A stretch of 64,000 bases of DNA from Semisulcospira habei (lineage: Eukaryota > Mollusca > Gastropoda > Semisulcospiridae): contig BTPG01000003.1 in the NCBI GenBank assembly GCA_036245525.1, positions 162,353,260 through 162,417,259 of the forward strand, given 5' to 3'. The position numbers and the translations under genes were made by a program. Positions 55,493 to 64,000 of this stretch are shown here, piece by piece (positions within the stretch are counted from its first letter, which is position 1; each line of letters begins with the position of its first letter). Under the pieces are notes generated by a model. The model was not told the DNA's origin and did not search any database. It saw only the letters and a program-made list of their open reading frames with translations.

Positions 55493-56334
55493 TGGGTTCG
55501 AATGGATTTACGTGCTTCTCAGACAGGTGGGGCTAAGGTTAAAAGGTACCACTGGAAAGGATTCGGGTAATTCCCCGCAGACCGTGTAAATCCTTCCCGA
55601 AGACTGCCAGAAAGTCAACGTATAGGCCACTCTAGACTGGCAGTCAAATAAATTCTCATAGTTACTCATCAGTCGTTGACTTAACCCGAAATAAACCCTC
55701 GATCAGAAGAACAGCTGAAAGCTGATCCGGTGAGAAAACAAAAAGGTATCGGATTTTTCAAATCTGCAAGACAGGTTTTCATGAGCCCCTGCAGCTACTC
55801 GCGCTCATGTGAATCTGTCTTTGCAGAAAAAAGGGATAAGGAAGTCAATCTGTTCTTTTCGTCTTTGTAGATGAGTTTCAATCAGTGATTGCTGGCTCAA
55901 TCGACGATATCTTTGACATAAAGAATGACACTACCGTTCGACCCGGAACGGGAAGGTTATCTTGGCAAACCTAAATTAGCGTGATTATGTTTATCATGGT
56001 CGCAGATCATGCTCTCACAGGTTCCACTTATAAGGTCAAGATGGTCGAATTGCTGTCTTTACCTCATTCACACTCACAGCCAGTAGGCAAAGCCGCGTCG
56101 TAGACCGACTGTACTAAATAGTCCCGTACACGTCAAACTCACTGGAGCTAACGGGGGCTCTTGAGGCTCTATGCAACTGGGTGTTATATTTGCTACGTCA
56201 CGGCACTGACAGAACGTTCAAATGGAATCAAAGCCTTACTAGGCTCTCTTGCATGACAACTGGCCTAGCTGCATCCGAAGGTACATCTAATTGAAATCCA
56301 CTTACGATATCAGCGCTTAGAGCCTGCAGGGAGT
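55493..56334. other. No gene seen; TTAA-C copies
   Basis: 55761-55827 is a TTAA-C hairpin (CTGCAAGACAGGTTTTCATG to CATGTGAATCTGTCTTTGCAG). 56120-56175 is a fragment. No other recognisable feature. Confidence 0.5.
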
Positions 56335-57215
56335 TTGCGCTTTATAAATATAATGATTATCATTATTATGACAGTTGGTCTTGGTTCCAAAACTAATTGT
56401 CGTTCAGTCACTCCATTTTCCGACTATGTGATTGGTCAGCATCTAAAAATCGCAGGGGGTTCAATGCCCCAAAGACTACCTCCTAGAACCATTGCCGTTC
56501 CTGTAATTTTTAATCAGCTGGCCAATCCGCAATTGTAGTATCGCGCACGAGTCTGTCCTAGGTCTTTCGTCTGAACGCTTAGATCAGGGCTGTCTGGCAC
56601 CTTACATCATAAATAACCGAAAAACACAAAGATCAAATGGTGGTAGACGATAGGGAAATAAAAGAATTGTACCTTATTTCGGCATGATTCAAGCGGTGAG
56701 CACACTACACAAGTGCTACACAAAATGTGTCGCAATTCAAACTCTGAACCGAGACAGCTCGAAACTTTCCATTGTGCTCCATGTCAACACGTATGCTGTT
56801 TAGAAAGCAAAGACTGTTGCCACTCGTGCAGTAATAGAGAAAGAGAAATAAAGAAATAAAATGTGACAGATCTATGCCATTTTAGTTTCTGTTGAAAAGA
56901 TCAGGTCTGTTGAATGCGTGTATGAGCTCAGTACCGGTTGGCGAAGGACGCCAACAATACATGCTTCATGTACGAAATCAGACCTACCTCAAAGTTCTAT
57001 CCAGTCGCTTGACATGCAGTCCTGCCCTTAAAATTTAGAAGTTCAACCCAGTGAGAAAAGTCCGCACTTGAGATTCTGATCTTGCAACGAAGCAGCACCG
57101 CTGGTAAACGTTTGAAATTCCAGCGGCAAAAAGCAAGCACATTTGCACGACCGGGCAAGGTAGCCTATTCACAAAGAGTCGCGTCCCTTGTGTATTTCCT
57201 AGAAAATACAGCCCG
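56335..57215 (+). repeat. Dispersed repeat, copy 2
   Basis: Inverted counterpart of 28790-29690, with a continuous stretch where copy 1 holds a TTAA-A palindrome (about 56950-57000). Its left edge (56320-56365) resembles a retroposon 3' end, CGCTTTATAAATATAATGAT. Its right edge lies within 15 bases of the Tc1 element. Confidence 0.78.
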
Positions 57216-57227
57216 ACGTCAGAAATA

Positions 57228-58787
57228 TACTAATGGTCAAAACTTAAGGGCCACTTTTTATCGCAGACGCACCGACAACACCACACAAATAATGTAACAA
57301 TACTTGGAGTCAGTACTTTGCTAATTTATCCAGTAACAATTTTATTTAAGTTTTGAATAAATCAAGCAATTGTAACAACAGCAGTACGTTAGAATGTTCA
57401 CCCACAGCTCATTTGAAAAGTCACACAAGACCGGTCCAGTCAGTAGCGAGTGTACACACAGTTTGCAGCCAAGCATTCAATGCAGAGTTGACGCATGGAG
57501 TTCACCAGGGTTCGGAGAACATGTTGTGGGATCGCTTCCCACTCTTGATGCAGGAACTGAGTCAGCTGGGGGACGCCTTGAGGTGGGGGGTGATTGCTGA
57601 CTACACGTTGCCCCAGCACGTCCCAGAGGTGCTCAGATCAGGTGAACGAGCTGGCCACTCCATCCTCATGATGCCCCGTTGCTCAAGGTACTCAACCACC
57701 ACACGGGCGCGATGAGGTCGAGCGTTGTCATGCAGAACAGCATTATCGCCTATGGCTTGGAGAGCTGGCTGGATGAGGGGTTGCATGCAAAATCTCGTCC
57801 CGAAATCGCAGTCCAGTCAAGGTGCCTCGAATGACGTGGAGGGGGGACCTGCCTTCCCTGCTGAAGCCTGCCTAGACCATGACTGAGCCGTGAATCGCTC
57901 GCCCTGGCGTCTCAAGACCCTCACCCTGCCGTCGTTGAAGGACACAGTGAACCGTGACTCATCAGTAAACAGAACCCGAGTCCACTGGAGACTGTTCCAC
58001 CTCACACGTTGACGACACCAGGCAACCCGGGCTCTGCGATGAGCTGGAGTGAGGGGTATTCTCACTGCTGCTCTGCATGAAGCCAGGCCAATTTCGCGCA
58101 GACGTCGGCAGACTGTGCTTCTGCTGACGTTAACGTTCGCAGATTGCATCAGTTGACGTCGCAGAGTGATTGACGTGACAGTTCGGTCGCGCAGAGTCGC
58201 CACACAGAGGTATCTGTCCTCCCTTCTGCCGGTGCAGCGCGGGCGTCCTGAGCGAGGTCGTCGTTCTGCCCTTCCAGTTTCTTGGAATCGTGCCAGCAGC
58301 CTCTGGATCACTGAATGGGACACCCAAAGACGTCTCCCAACTTCTCGTCCGGAAATTCCACCCTGCAGCCATGCTAGCGCCCGGCCTTGATCTACTGGCT
58401 TTAGGCTTCGTCGTGGTGACATGGTTAGGAAAGTGACAATTATGCCCCTATTGTACCGGTATTTGTTGCGAAGCAAAAGTGCTCAGTGCTCAAGACTGAC
58501 CCGATTAGCACGTGCATCACGACTTTACCGAGTTTTCCCACCTGCCTGCCTTTGATACGCTTGCTAATATCGCATAGCTTTTCACAAAAACTGACGATGT
58601 TTCACGTGCATTTGACACGTTCGTAGAAATTGATGAATTGTTGTCTATTGTTCCCTGTACAGTGGACTGTGTAAGGTCAACTTTTAACCCATTTGGATCG
58701 AAAGAAGATTGTATTTTATTAACGTACTTGCGACGATAAACAATGACACAAAAGCGTGCGGTGGCCCTTAAGTTTTTACCATTAGTA
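57228..58787 (-). mobile_element. Tc1-like DNA transposon with intact ends
   Basis: The element is 57230-58785, 1556 bp. The left end CTAATGGTCAAAACTTAAGG and right end CCTTAAGTTTTTACCATTAG (plus strand) are inverted repeats of at least 26 bases with one mismatch. They are bounded by TA at 57228-57229 and 58786-58787, the target duplication of the Tc1/mariner superfamily. Length and the single internal transposase frame fit Tc1. The transposase is broken (see next entry), but the ends could still be bound in trans. Confidence 0.94.
57440..58476 (-). pseudogene. Tc1-like transposase, frameshifted
   Basis: The frame at 58476-57817 holds the DNA-binding part: an N-terminal helix-turn-helix (PVDQGRALAWLQGGISGREV), a GRPR-type hook (RPRSGRPRC) and a second helix-turn-helix ending VCRRLREIGL, then the first catalytic Asp in LFTDESRF. 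The next frame contains VIRGTLTGLRFRDE. The frame at 57786-57601 has HDNARPHRA (second Asp) and WPARSPDL. The final Glu appears only after another shift, as EHLWDVLGQRV, with a small loss after PDL. At least three frame breaks, so no active enzyme. The likely start is the ATG of MSPRRSL near 58420. Confidence 0.93.
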
Positions 58788-58862
58788 TATTTTGGAGTTT
58801 TACTCCTGACGTTAGACACATTCGCAGCTTCAAATAGTGCGTAATTTAGACTGAACGACAAT

Positions 58863-59036
58863 GGCATTGAACCGTCTGTGTTGGGTTACTTCTCGGGTTA
58901 CATCGTGGTTTGTAGTCATCTGAACCTGATTATCAGACCTCTGCGCCTTCGGCGCGTCGGTCTGATAATCATCTTCATCGGACTACAATATCATGATGTA
59001 ACCCTCGAAGCAACCCAACACAGACGATTCAATGCC
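58863..59036. mobile_element. Pal-O palindromic element
   Basis: A 174-bp inverted repeat: GGCATTGAACCGTCTGTGTT, GGGTTACTTCTCGGGTTACA, then GATTATCAGACC and CTGCGCC/GGCGCG at the centre, mirrored to CAACACAGACGATTCAATGC. Loop CTTC. Non-autonomous, of uncertain superfamily. Confidence 0.92.
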
Positions 59037-59368
59037 TAAGTGTACAGGATTTCATTCCGAGCTTTCGCGTGAGGCTCTCCCGAATAACCTCTTCACTGAC
59101 GAGAAATACTGACCATGCTCCAAATATAAGCGGGTACTCATGATGATCTATGACTCTTGCTAAAACTAGTTTGTATTCATCTTCCTTGCACGGCTGGGCG
59201 CTTTGGCATTGAATCAATATAGATTTCAGAACAACAATCTGCGTCCATTGGCAATGAAAGGGTTAAATATACTTAAACTAAAGCAACAGGGATTGGGAAC
59301 GTCACGAACTTTATGTCTTGTCGATGGCGTGTGCTGTCGATCTGGTGTAATAATGACGGGGTACTTTA
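59037..59368. mobile_element. TTAA-C right part
   Basis: 59110-59162 is a reduced hairpin (GGTACTCATGATGATCTATG, then ACTCTTGC). The body continues TTTGTATTCATCTTCCTTGC to TTGGCAATGAAAGGGTTAA (59268). It supplies the uninterrupted reference for the nested insertion at 35.5 kb. The left end was not found. Confidence 0.7.
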
Positions 59369-59783
59369 TGGTTTGGGAGGTTGATTGATTGATTGTACAT
59401 TGCTTATATTAACGTCCCGACGGCAACAAGGCTTTTTCAGGACGTGCTTGCACTGCTTATGAAAAAGAACTAAACAGAACATTGAATGTATGTCGCCAGC
59501 CGGTCTAATACGCTAAATAAACCTACGACATGGGGCCTAAGTAAAGCTAAGACCATTTAGCAACACACATCCAATATCAAGAGCTACAGGCAGTGCAGAC
59601 AGTAGGGGGCGTTTAAAAAAGGCAAATACAGGTAAATGGACCAAGGGTAGACAGAAACACATGCCACAGAATAGACGGGAAACCCACCCTGTGGGGCTGA
59701 CCAGGGTGACCCTGGGAGCTAAAAAGTAGTTAACCCCACCCAAGTCCCCCAGGGCAGACCCGGGTGGGGGGTGGTTTGGGAGG
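59369..59783 (-). mobile_element. SINE-I with 12-bp target duplication
   Basis: TGGTTTGGGAGG at 59369-59380 and 59772-59783 brackets a 391-bp element. It starts (plus strand) TTGATTGATTGATTGTACAT, includes an extra ATAT in GCTTATATTAACG, and ends GGGCAGACCCGGGTGGGG. It is the most complete copy. Confidence 0.95.
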
Positions 59784-59941
59784 GGTTCTAAATCTTTGTT
59801 TGCACGTTTGTCTAGCATGCAAATAGCCATATAGCAGTATTTGGACTGATTACGAATATAAACGTCTTATTCTCGACAAATACACAAAGCCATAAGAAGG
59901 TGCGTGATTTATAAGAAAATAAAATGACACTTAGAAAAAAA

Positions 59942-60577
59942 TGGTTGGTTAGTTGGACATTGCTTAACGTCCCGACAGCAACAAGACTTTCTCAGGACGT
60001 GCCTGAGCTGCTTGTGAAAAAAAGAACTAAACAGAATATTGAATGTATGTCGCCAGCCGGTCTAATACGCTAAATAAACCTAAGACCATTAAGCAACACA
60101 CATCCAATATCAAGAGCTACAGGCAACGCAGACAGTAGGGAGATTGGCTGTACATTGCTTAACGTCCCGACAGCAACAAGACTTTCTCAAGAAGTTCCTA
60201 CACTGCTTGTGAAAAAACAACTAAACAGAATATTGAATGTATGTTGCCAGCCGGTCTAATACCCTTAAAAAAAAAAAAAAGACCATTTAGTAACACACAT
60301 CCAATATCAAGAGCTACTGACAGCGCAGACAGTAGGGAGAGTTTAAAAAAGAAAAATACAGGTGAATGGACCAAGGGTGACCCTGGGAACTAAAAAGTAG
60401 TTAATCCCACCCAAGTCCCCCAGGGCAGACCCGGGTGGAGCAGACAGTAGGGAGAGTTTAAAAAAGGAAAATACAGGAGAATGGACCAAGGGTAGACAGA
60501 AACACGTGCCCCAGAATAGAGGGGAAAACCCACCCTGTGGGGCTGACCAGGGTGACCCTGGGAACTAAAAAGTATTA
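59942..60577 (-). mobile_element. SINE-I with a second SINE-I inserted in it
   Basis: The outer copy runs 59942-60143 and resumes 60440-60577. The inner copy, 60144-60439, is bracketed by GCAGACAGTAGGGAGA at 60128-60143 and 60440-60455, a 16-bp duplication of outer-copy sequence. The inner copy has a poly-A interruption (60267-60280) and an internal deletion joining GGACCAAGGG to TGACCCTGGG. The outer copy lacks its 5' end, which breaks off at AAAAAGTATT. Confidence 0.93.
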
Positions 60578-60596
60578 TAAACGATACAAGCTGAAC

Positions 60597-60597
<1 letters not shown>

Positions 60598-60645
<48 letters not shown>

Positions 60646-60662
60646 TAAATAATAATAATATT
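60598..60662. repeat. (AAT)n microsatellite
   Basis: About 20 AAT units with one ATAAAT interruption. Confidence 0.97.
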
Positions 60663-61372
60663 AACAATCTGCATATTGTACAACACAATTTAGTTTTCGC
60701 GAATAAACTAGAATACTACGCATATGGCAACAATCGAAGTTACAAAAACGTAAGATGTCTCTGATACAAAGAAAACTCGACAGTAAGTTGTGTCCACATA
60801 ATCTACCACAAAACCACCGCAGAAAACATCAAAGTGCCTCACCATTATAGGCCGCGTTGTAATGAATGGACCACCCCATTACTGAATGAAAGAAATTATT
60901 AATGCATTCATGTTCCCTCCCAAATCTCACAAAATTAACATTCTACGCAAAATAATATTTTCGTATGAACAGATCATTACCGATTAACAATGGCCTACCC
61001 CATCCATCAGCAACAGGCACAGGTTCTCACAGTCCCATTATACATGCAGGTCTCAGGGAATCCATGCCAATTAATAGTCAATATTATATCTATGTTCATG
61101 CCCAGATATAGGTGTAAAATGCCACCAGCTGGTCATGGCTTTGCTACTCAATGGGAGATATATACCCGGCGGGCATGGTATTTCTAGGGCTCTATTCAGA
61201 ATTCGGAAGCATATTTGGATAGCGAAACAAACGATATGGAACACAAACAGAGCATTTCCAGAGATTGATGCCGAGATGCAAAAGTAATCTACTCAAAATG
61301 CCATAAACATACGGCGGAATTATATCACTCTAATTTCTTCCACGCAACGAGAGATAATTAGTATCTAAGCCA
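60663..61372. other. No gene seen
   Basis: One eroded TTAA-C pair at 61007-61070 (GGCACAGGTTCTCACAG to CAGGGAATCCATGCC). Nothing else. Confidence 0.4.
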
Positions 61373-61482
61373 TCTGCAAGTGGCATCGGTTCACATAAAC
61401 CCCTGCAGATGCAGGGTGACCCCACGCCGGTCCGCAGGGGTTCATGTGAACACGACTGAAAAGCTCTGCCTCTTGCAGACCC
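61373..61482. mobile_element. TTAA-C variant with enlarged centre
   Basis: GCAAGTGGCATCGGTTCACA, TAAACCCCTGCAGATGCAGG, about 20 extra bases, then GCAGGGGTTCATGTGAACAC and GCTCTGCCTCTTGCAG. GGTTCACAT/ATGTGAACA is a matched departure from the usual GATTCTCAT/ATGAGAATC. Confidence 0.8.
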
Positions 61483-61594
61483 ATTTACCTCCAGCTGTTC
61501 TTCCAACTGAGAGCGCCACCTGGCGAAGACGGTTAAGAACTGTCTTTGTCAGTGGTCAGACCCGTGACAAGCCATTCCTCGTGTGTGCATACAT

Positions 61595-61596
<2 letters not shown>

Positions 61597-61685
<89 letters not shown>
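61597..61685. repeat. (GT)n microsatellite
   Basis: GT run with one GC interruption, then GCGTGC-rich edge to 61710. Confidence 0.98.
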
Positions 61686-61689
<4 letters not shown>

Positions 61690-62062
61690 TGTGCGTGCGT
61701 GTGCGCGAGCATGGGTGCATGCGTGTACAGCACCACGTCCAAATAAATCTGGACCCGGCCGAACACATGCTGAGGCAGAGAAATGCAATTTCACGACGTG
61801 TATCAACGTACACTATTTACTTCTTCTAGACTGTGTCAAACAAGGCGATATGCCGTTTTACAGCTCTAGAAAAAACAACTACTGTGCACAGGGACGAACA
61901 ATGAAAACGCATTTTCTACCCCAGCCTGTGATCCGGAATGTTGAAACACTCTTACGTCTGCAGACAGGGATACCGAGATATTTGGAAAGAACGCAGTTCA
62001 TAGAGCCCTCTGGCCTAGGCCCTAATGATCGACCAGACAGTGATAGATTCGACAACACTGTT
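61686..62062. other. No gene seen
   Basis: Unassigned. The plus frame crossing from the GT tract has no domain. Confidence 0.4.
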
Positions 62063-62097
62063 TACCTCCCTCGCGTCGCAGATCGAGGGAGGTAATC
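62063..62097. repeat. Short hairpin with GGGAGGTAA arms
   Basis: TTACCTCCCTCG and CGAGGGAGGTAA pair around CGTCGCAGAT. The right side continues TCAGTGTGC as at 5.35 kb. Confidence 0.7.
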
Positions 62098-62151
62098 AGT
62101 GTGCACAATATGACAAGTACTGTCACCGACCCCGTGTAGCACCTTACCCTT

Positions 62152-62359
62152 TTCCTCCTGATACACTATTGCTTGAAATAAAATTGACTACGATAGTTCA
62201 AGGGTGGTGCCAGAATAGCTTGGCGCCAGAAACGCCAAGCTATTCTGGCACCATCTTTGAACTAAAACGGTTCATCTGTCTCCTACTCTGCAATGTAGCC
62301 TTCAGAGGACAACGAGCAATTTTTTTCCAAAAAAATCGGCCTCAGGATGTAATGGGCTA
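62152..62359. mobile_element. TTAA-B element, near full length
   Basis: TTACCCTTTTCCTCCTGATA at the left and TCAGGATGTAATGGGCTAA at the right are the terminal repeats, with both TTAA sites mutated by one base. Hairpin 62194-62262, GGGTGGTGCC/GGCACCATC arms. Confidence 0.85.
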
Positions 62360-62774
62360 ACAACAAACTGCAGACCCTTCAGTTCGCATTTCTATATTTT
62401 CTCAGATAATGTAAGGTAAGTAACATCTATAGTAATGTCATAACGGAAAAGGGTGAAACTTTCAAAATATCTTTGCTGATTAAACACATACGAAACCTCG
62501 CCCTTTTCTCAGACAATATAAACTAACTAAACTACACAGCATTGTCAAAACATGAAAAGAAATGTCCGACTGTTGTAAGTCTTTTTGCTTGTTTCCACTT
62601 CTGAATGTCTTTTTAACGAACCAAATAATGGCCTTTCGTGTGAAGATGGTCTGTTTGTATGAGGATGGTCTATATGTGATGTATCAGGCTCCACGAATGG
62701 TCAATTTGCGCAATGACTTTTATTTATCCCAAAGCTATCCCAGTTCTCAGGAAAAGCTAATGAAGTCGGATTGT
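62360..62774. other. No gene seen
   Basis: A/T-rich. The 133-codon plus frame at 62562 runs into the Pal-F cluster and has no recognised domain. Confidence 0.4.
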
Positions 62775-63067
62775 TCGGGAACCCATACCAAGTCAGCAAT
62801 AAAGCCCTCGGGCCGGCCTCGGCTGTTGTTGGCCCACGCACAGCACGAGATGGTCTCGAGGACTTTTTGTTTACCGGGTAGGCCCTACCCAGTAAGTAAA
62901 GGACCATCAGGCCGATGTCGGTCGAGGACTTTTTGTTTACTGTTTACTGTCCCTACCCAGTAAGCAAAAGACCATCAGGCCGATGTCGGCCGCAGCGGGC
63001 CCGCGCACAGTCGTGCGCGGACCCATTGAGCCCGACGTCAGCCCGAAGACCTTTGCAATCTGGGTAT
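62775..63067. mobile_element. Pal-F cluster (three copies)
   Basis: 62775-62880 is a decayed copy ending GACTTTTTGTTTACCGGGTA. 62885-62945 is a left end that jumps from GGCCGATGTCGGTC to a right end. 62953-63067 is complete: TACCCAGTAAGCAAAAGACC, CGATGTCGGCCGCAGCGGGC, CGCGCACAG/TCGTGCGCGG, then GACGTCAGCCCGAAGACC and TTTGCAATCTGGGTA. The last gives the terminal sequence of the family. Confidence 0.82.
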
Positions 63068-63234
63068 CACACTAAAATCATTAAAATCGTTCACATCATG
63101 ACGTGGATGGTCTCAAAAGTCAAGTATTCCCGTCACACAAGTAAGTCTGAGTGCCTCAATGCACGACATCTCAGAATACTCAGATCCAAAAATTCCTCCC
63201 CAACACACGAAATAGTTGGTTCGGCGTCTGAAAA

Positions 63235-63600
63235 AATAAGCGACTCATTTTGTTCACAGTCAATTAGTTATAGGGGCTCAACGACGAGAAGGCAACTAGG
63301 GCCATCACTCATTTCGTTCACGAAAAAATACGAGCACATGAGTCGACAAAATACGATTCTATCTAAAATGCAATAATTCCATTCTAAACATACAGTCATA
63401 AAAAAATCACTGTTTCGAATGTCTGAAAAAGTGATAAATGTGACTAATTTTGTTCAAAGAGGAAGTGTGAAAAAGAAAGTGACTCATTTCATTCACAGAA
63501 ATGTGAAAGAAAAAGTGACTCCTTGTGCACACAGAGAAAGGGAAAAAAAAGGTGACTCATTCCGCTCACAGAAAAAAGTACGAGTAAATGATTGTCAATG
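63235..63600 (+). repeat. Degenerate ~40-bp tandem repeat
   Basis: A unit of the form AAAAGTGACTCATTTCRTTCAC plus AGAAANNGTGAAAG recurs about seven times (near 63240, 63305, 63430, 63475, 63515, 63555 and 63600), best between 63470 and 63580. The plus frame (VTHFIHR, VTPCAHR, DSFRSQ) mirrors the period but has no start or domain context, so I read it as a minisatellite. Confidence 0.7.
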
Positions 63601-63741
63601 AGCGACTAGACCCTTTTTCTCACAATACAGACTAATGGTTTGATTAAGTTACTTCTTCATACTACGTCACAACAGAGTCGCTGTAAACAGTCATTGCTGC
63701 GCCTAATGGACAGAGAATAAAATAAGTCACGGAAAGATATA

Positions 63742-63833
63742 TTAACCCTTTGGCTGTCAGTAGCAGTTTTTGTCGCGATGATTCCTACAGGAATCATCGC
63801 GACAAAAACCGCTACCGACAGCCAAAAGGTTAA
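63742..63833. mobile_element. TTAA-D element, near perfect
   Basis: 92 bp with TTAA at both ends. CCCTTTGGCTGTCAGTAGCA and GTTTTTGTCGCGATGATTCC pair with the right arm with two or three mismatches, centred on CCTACAGG. It is the reference copy for the family. CCCTTTGGC ends beside TTAA resemble known piggyBac-type termini. Confidence 0.95.
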
Positions 63834-64000
63834 TATATTGACAGGACGACAGCAATAGCCGGGTAACATGCCAGGGTCACTTTGGCACGTCACTTCTTCA
63901 CCACCTCATCTCTTTATCTAGCATTCCATCTAGAAGAACTGGAGATTGTTAGGATCCCGCTATACTGCACAGGTCCATGAGAATCTCTGCCTCTTGCTGG
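63834..64000. mobile_element. TTAA-C right arm at the window edge
   Basis: CCATGAGAATCTCTGCCTCTTGC at the last bases is the right arm of a C hairpin. The left arm is unclear (CCGCTATACTGCACAGG) and the element runs off the window. Confidence 0.55.

Noticed and set aside
61380..62095. Cysteine-valine and histidine-threonine rich proteins on both strands
   Set aside because: Direct translation of the (GT)n tract.
63419..63601. Small basic protein with VTHFIHR-like repeats
   Set aside because: Frame follows a degenerate tandem DNA repeat. No gene context.

Overview
The window reads as non-coding nuclear DNA of a eukaryote, most likely a marine invertebrate. A mollusc is my best guess, from the style of the repeats and from long GA, GT, TA and poly-A/T/G tracts; this is inference and no marker gene fixes it. 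I found no host gene, no rRNA, no canonical tRNA, no CRISPR array and no bacterial-type operon. Nearly every long open frame is a simple repeat, a palindrome or a broken transposon frame. What the window does hold is an unusually dense and readable record of nested mobile elements.

Coding remnants, all broken: the 3' fragment of a LINE (20.27-20.69 kb, +); a 5'- and 3'-truncated RTE-like reverse transcriptase (38.35-39.72 kb, -); a longer endonuclease/reverse-transcriptase LINE ending in an (ATC)n tail (41.3-44.5 kb, -); and a Tc1-like transposase in an element with intact terminal inverted repeats and TA target duplication (57.23-58.79 kb, -).

Non-coding retroelements: three solo LTRs of one family, each with TG/CA-type ends and a perfect 5-bp target duplication (13.3, 15.6 and 48.4 kb); a tRNA-derived SINE with a 12-bp duplication (23.9 kb); and a family of roughly 300-390-bp retroposons, here SINE-I, at 6.3, 21.4, 48.8, 49.2, 59.4, 59.9 and 60.1 kb. 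Four SINE-I insertions have 12-16-bp target duplications, and one copy sits inside another.

Palindromic elements dominate the rest. I use working names. TTAA-A (ends AACTCATTCG), TTAA-B (core TTCAAGGGTGGTGCCAG), TTAA-C (core GAGGCATAGATTCTCATGAG), TTAA-D (CTGTCGGTAGCG) and TTAA-L are hairpin elements bounded by TTAA, the target-site signature of the piggyBac superfamily. Pal-E (GCAAGTCCA/GTGAAAAG), Pal-F (CCCAGTAAGCAAAAG, GGCCGACG core), Pal-G, Pal-M (AGTGAGGTTTCC) and Pal-O (CTGTGTTGGGTTAC) are further inverted-repeat families without an obvious TTAA. More than 70 copies and fragments lie in 64 kb. Several TTAA elements abut at a single shared TTAA, and several hairpins show matched substitutions in both arms.

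Layout: 0-13 kb, palindromes and microsatellites; 13.3-16.4 kb, two solo LTRs; 17.6-21.9 kb, an old ABC-ABC segmental duplication broken by later insertions; 23.4-25.7 kb, a SINE between direct repeats and a TIR element; 26-38 kb, the densest palindrome region; 38.3-44.6 kb, two LINE fragments and an odd inverted insertion; 46-56 kb, palindromes plus the LTR holding two SINE-I copies; 56.3-60.6 kb, a dispersed repeat, the Tc1 element and SINE-I copies; 61-64 kb, GT tract, palindromes and a 40-bp-class degenerate tandem repeat.
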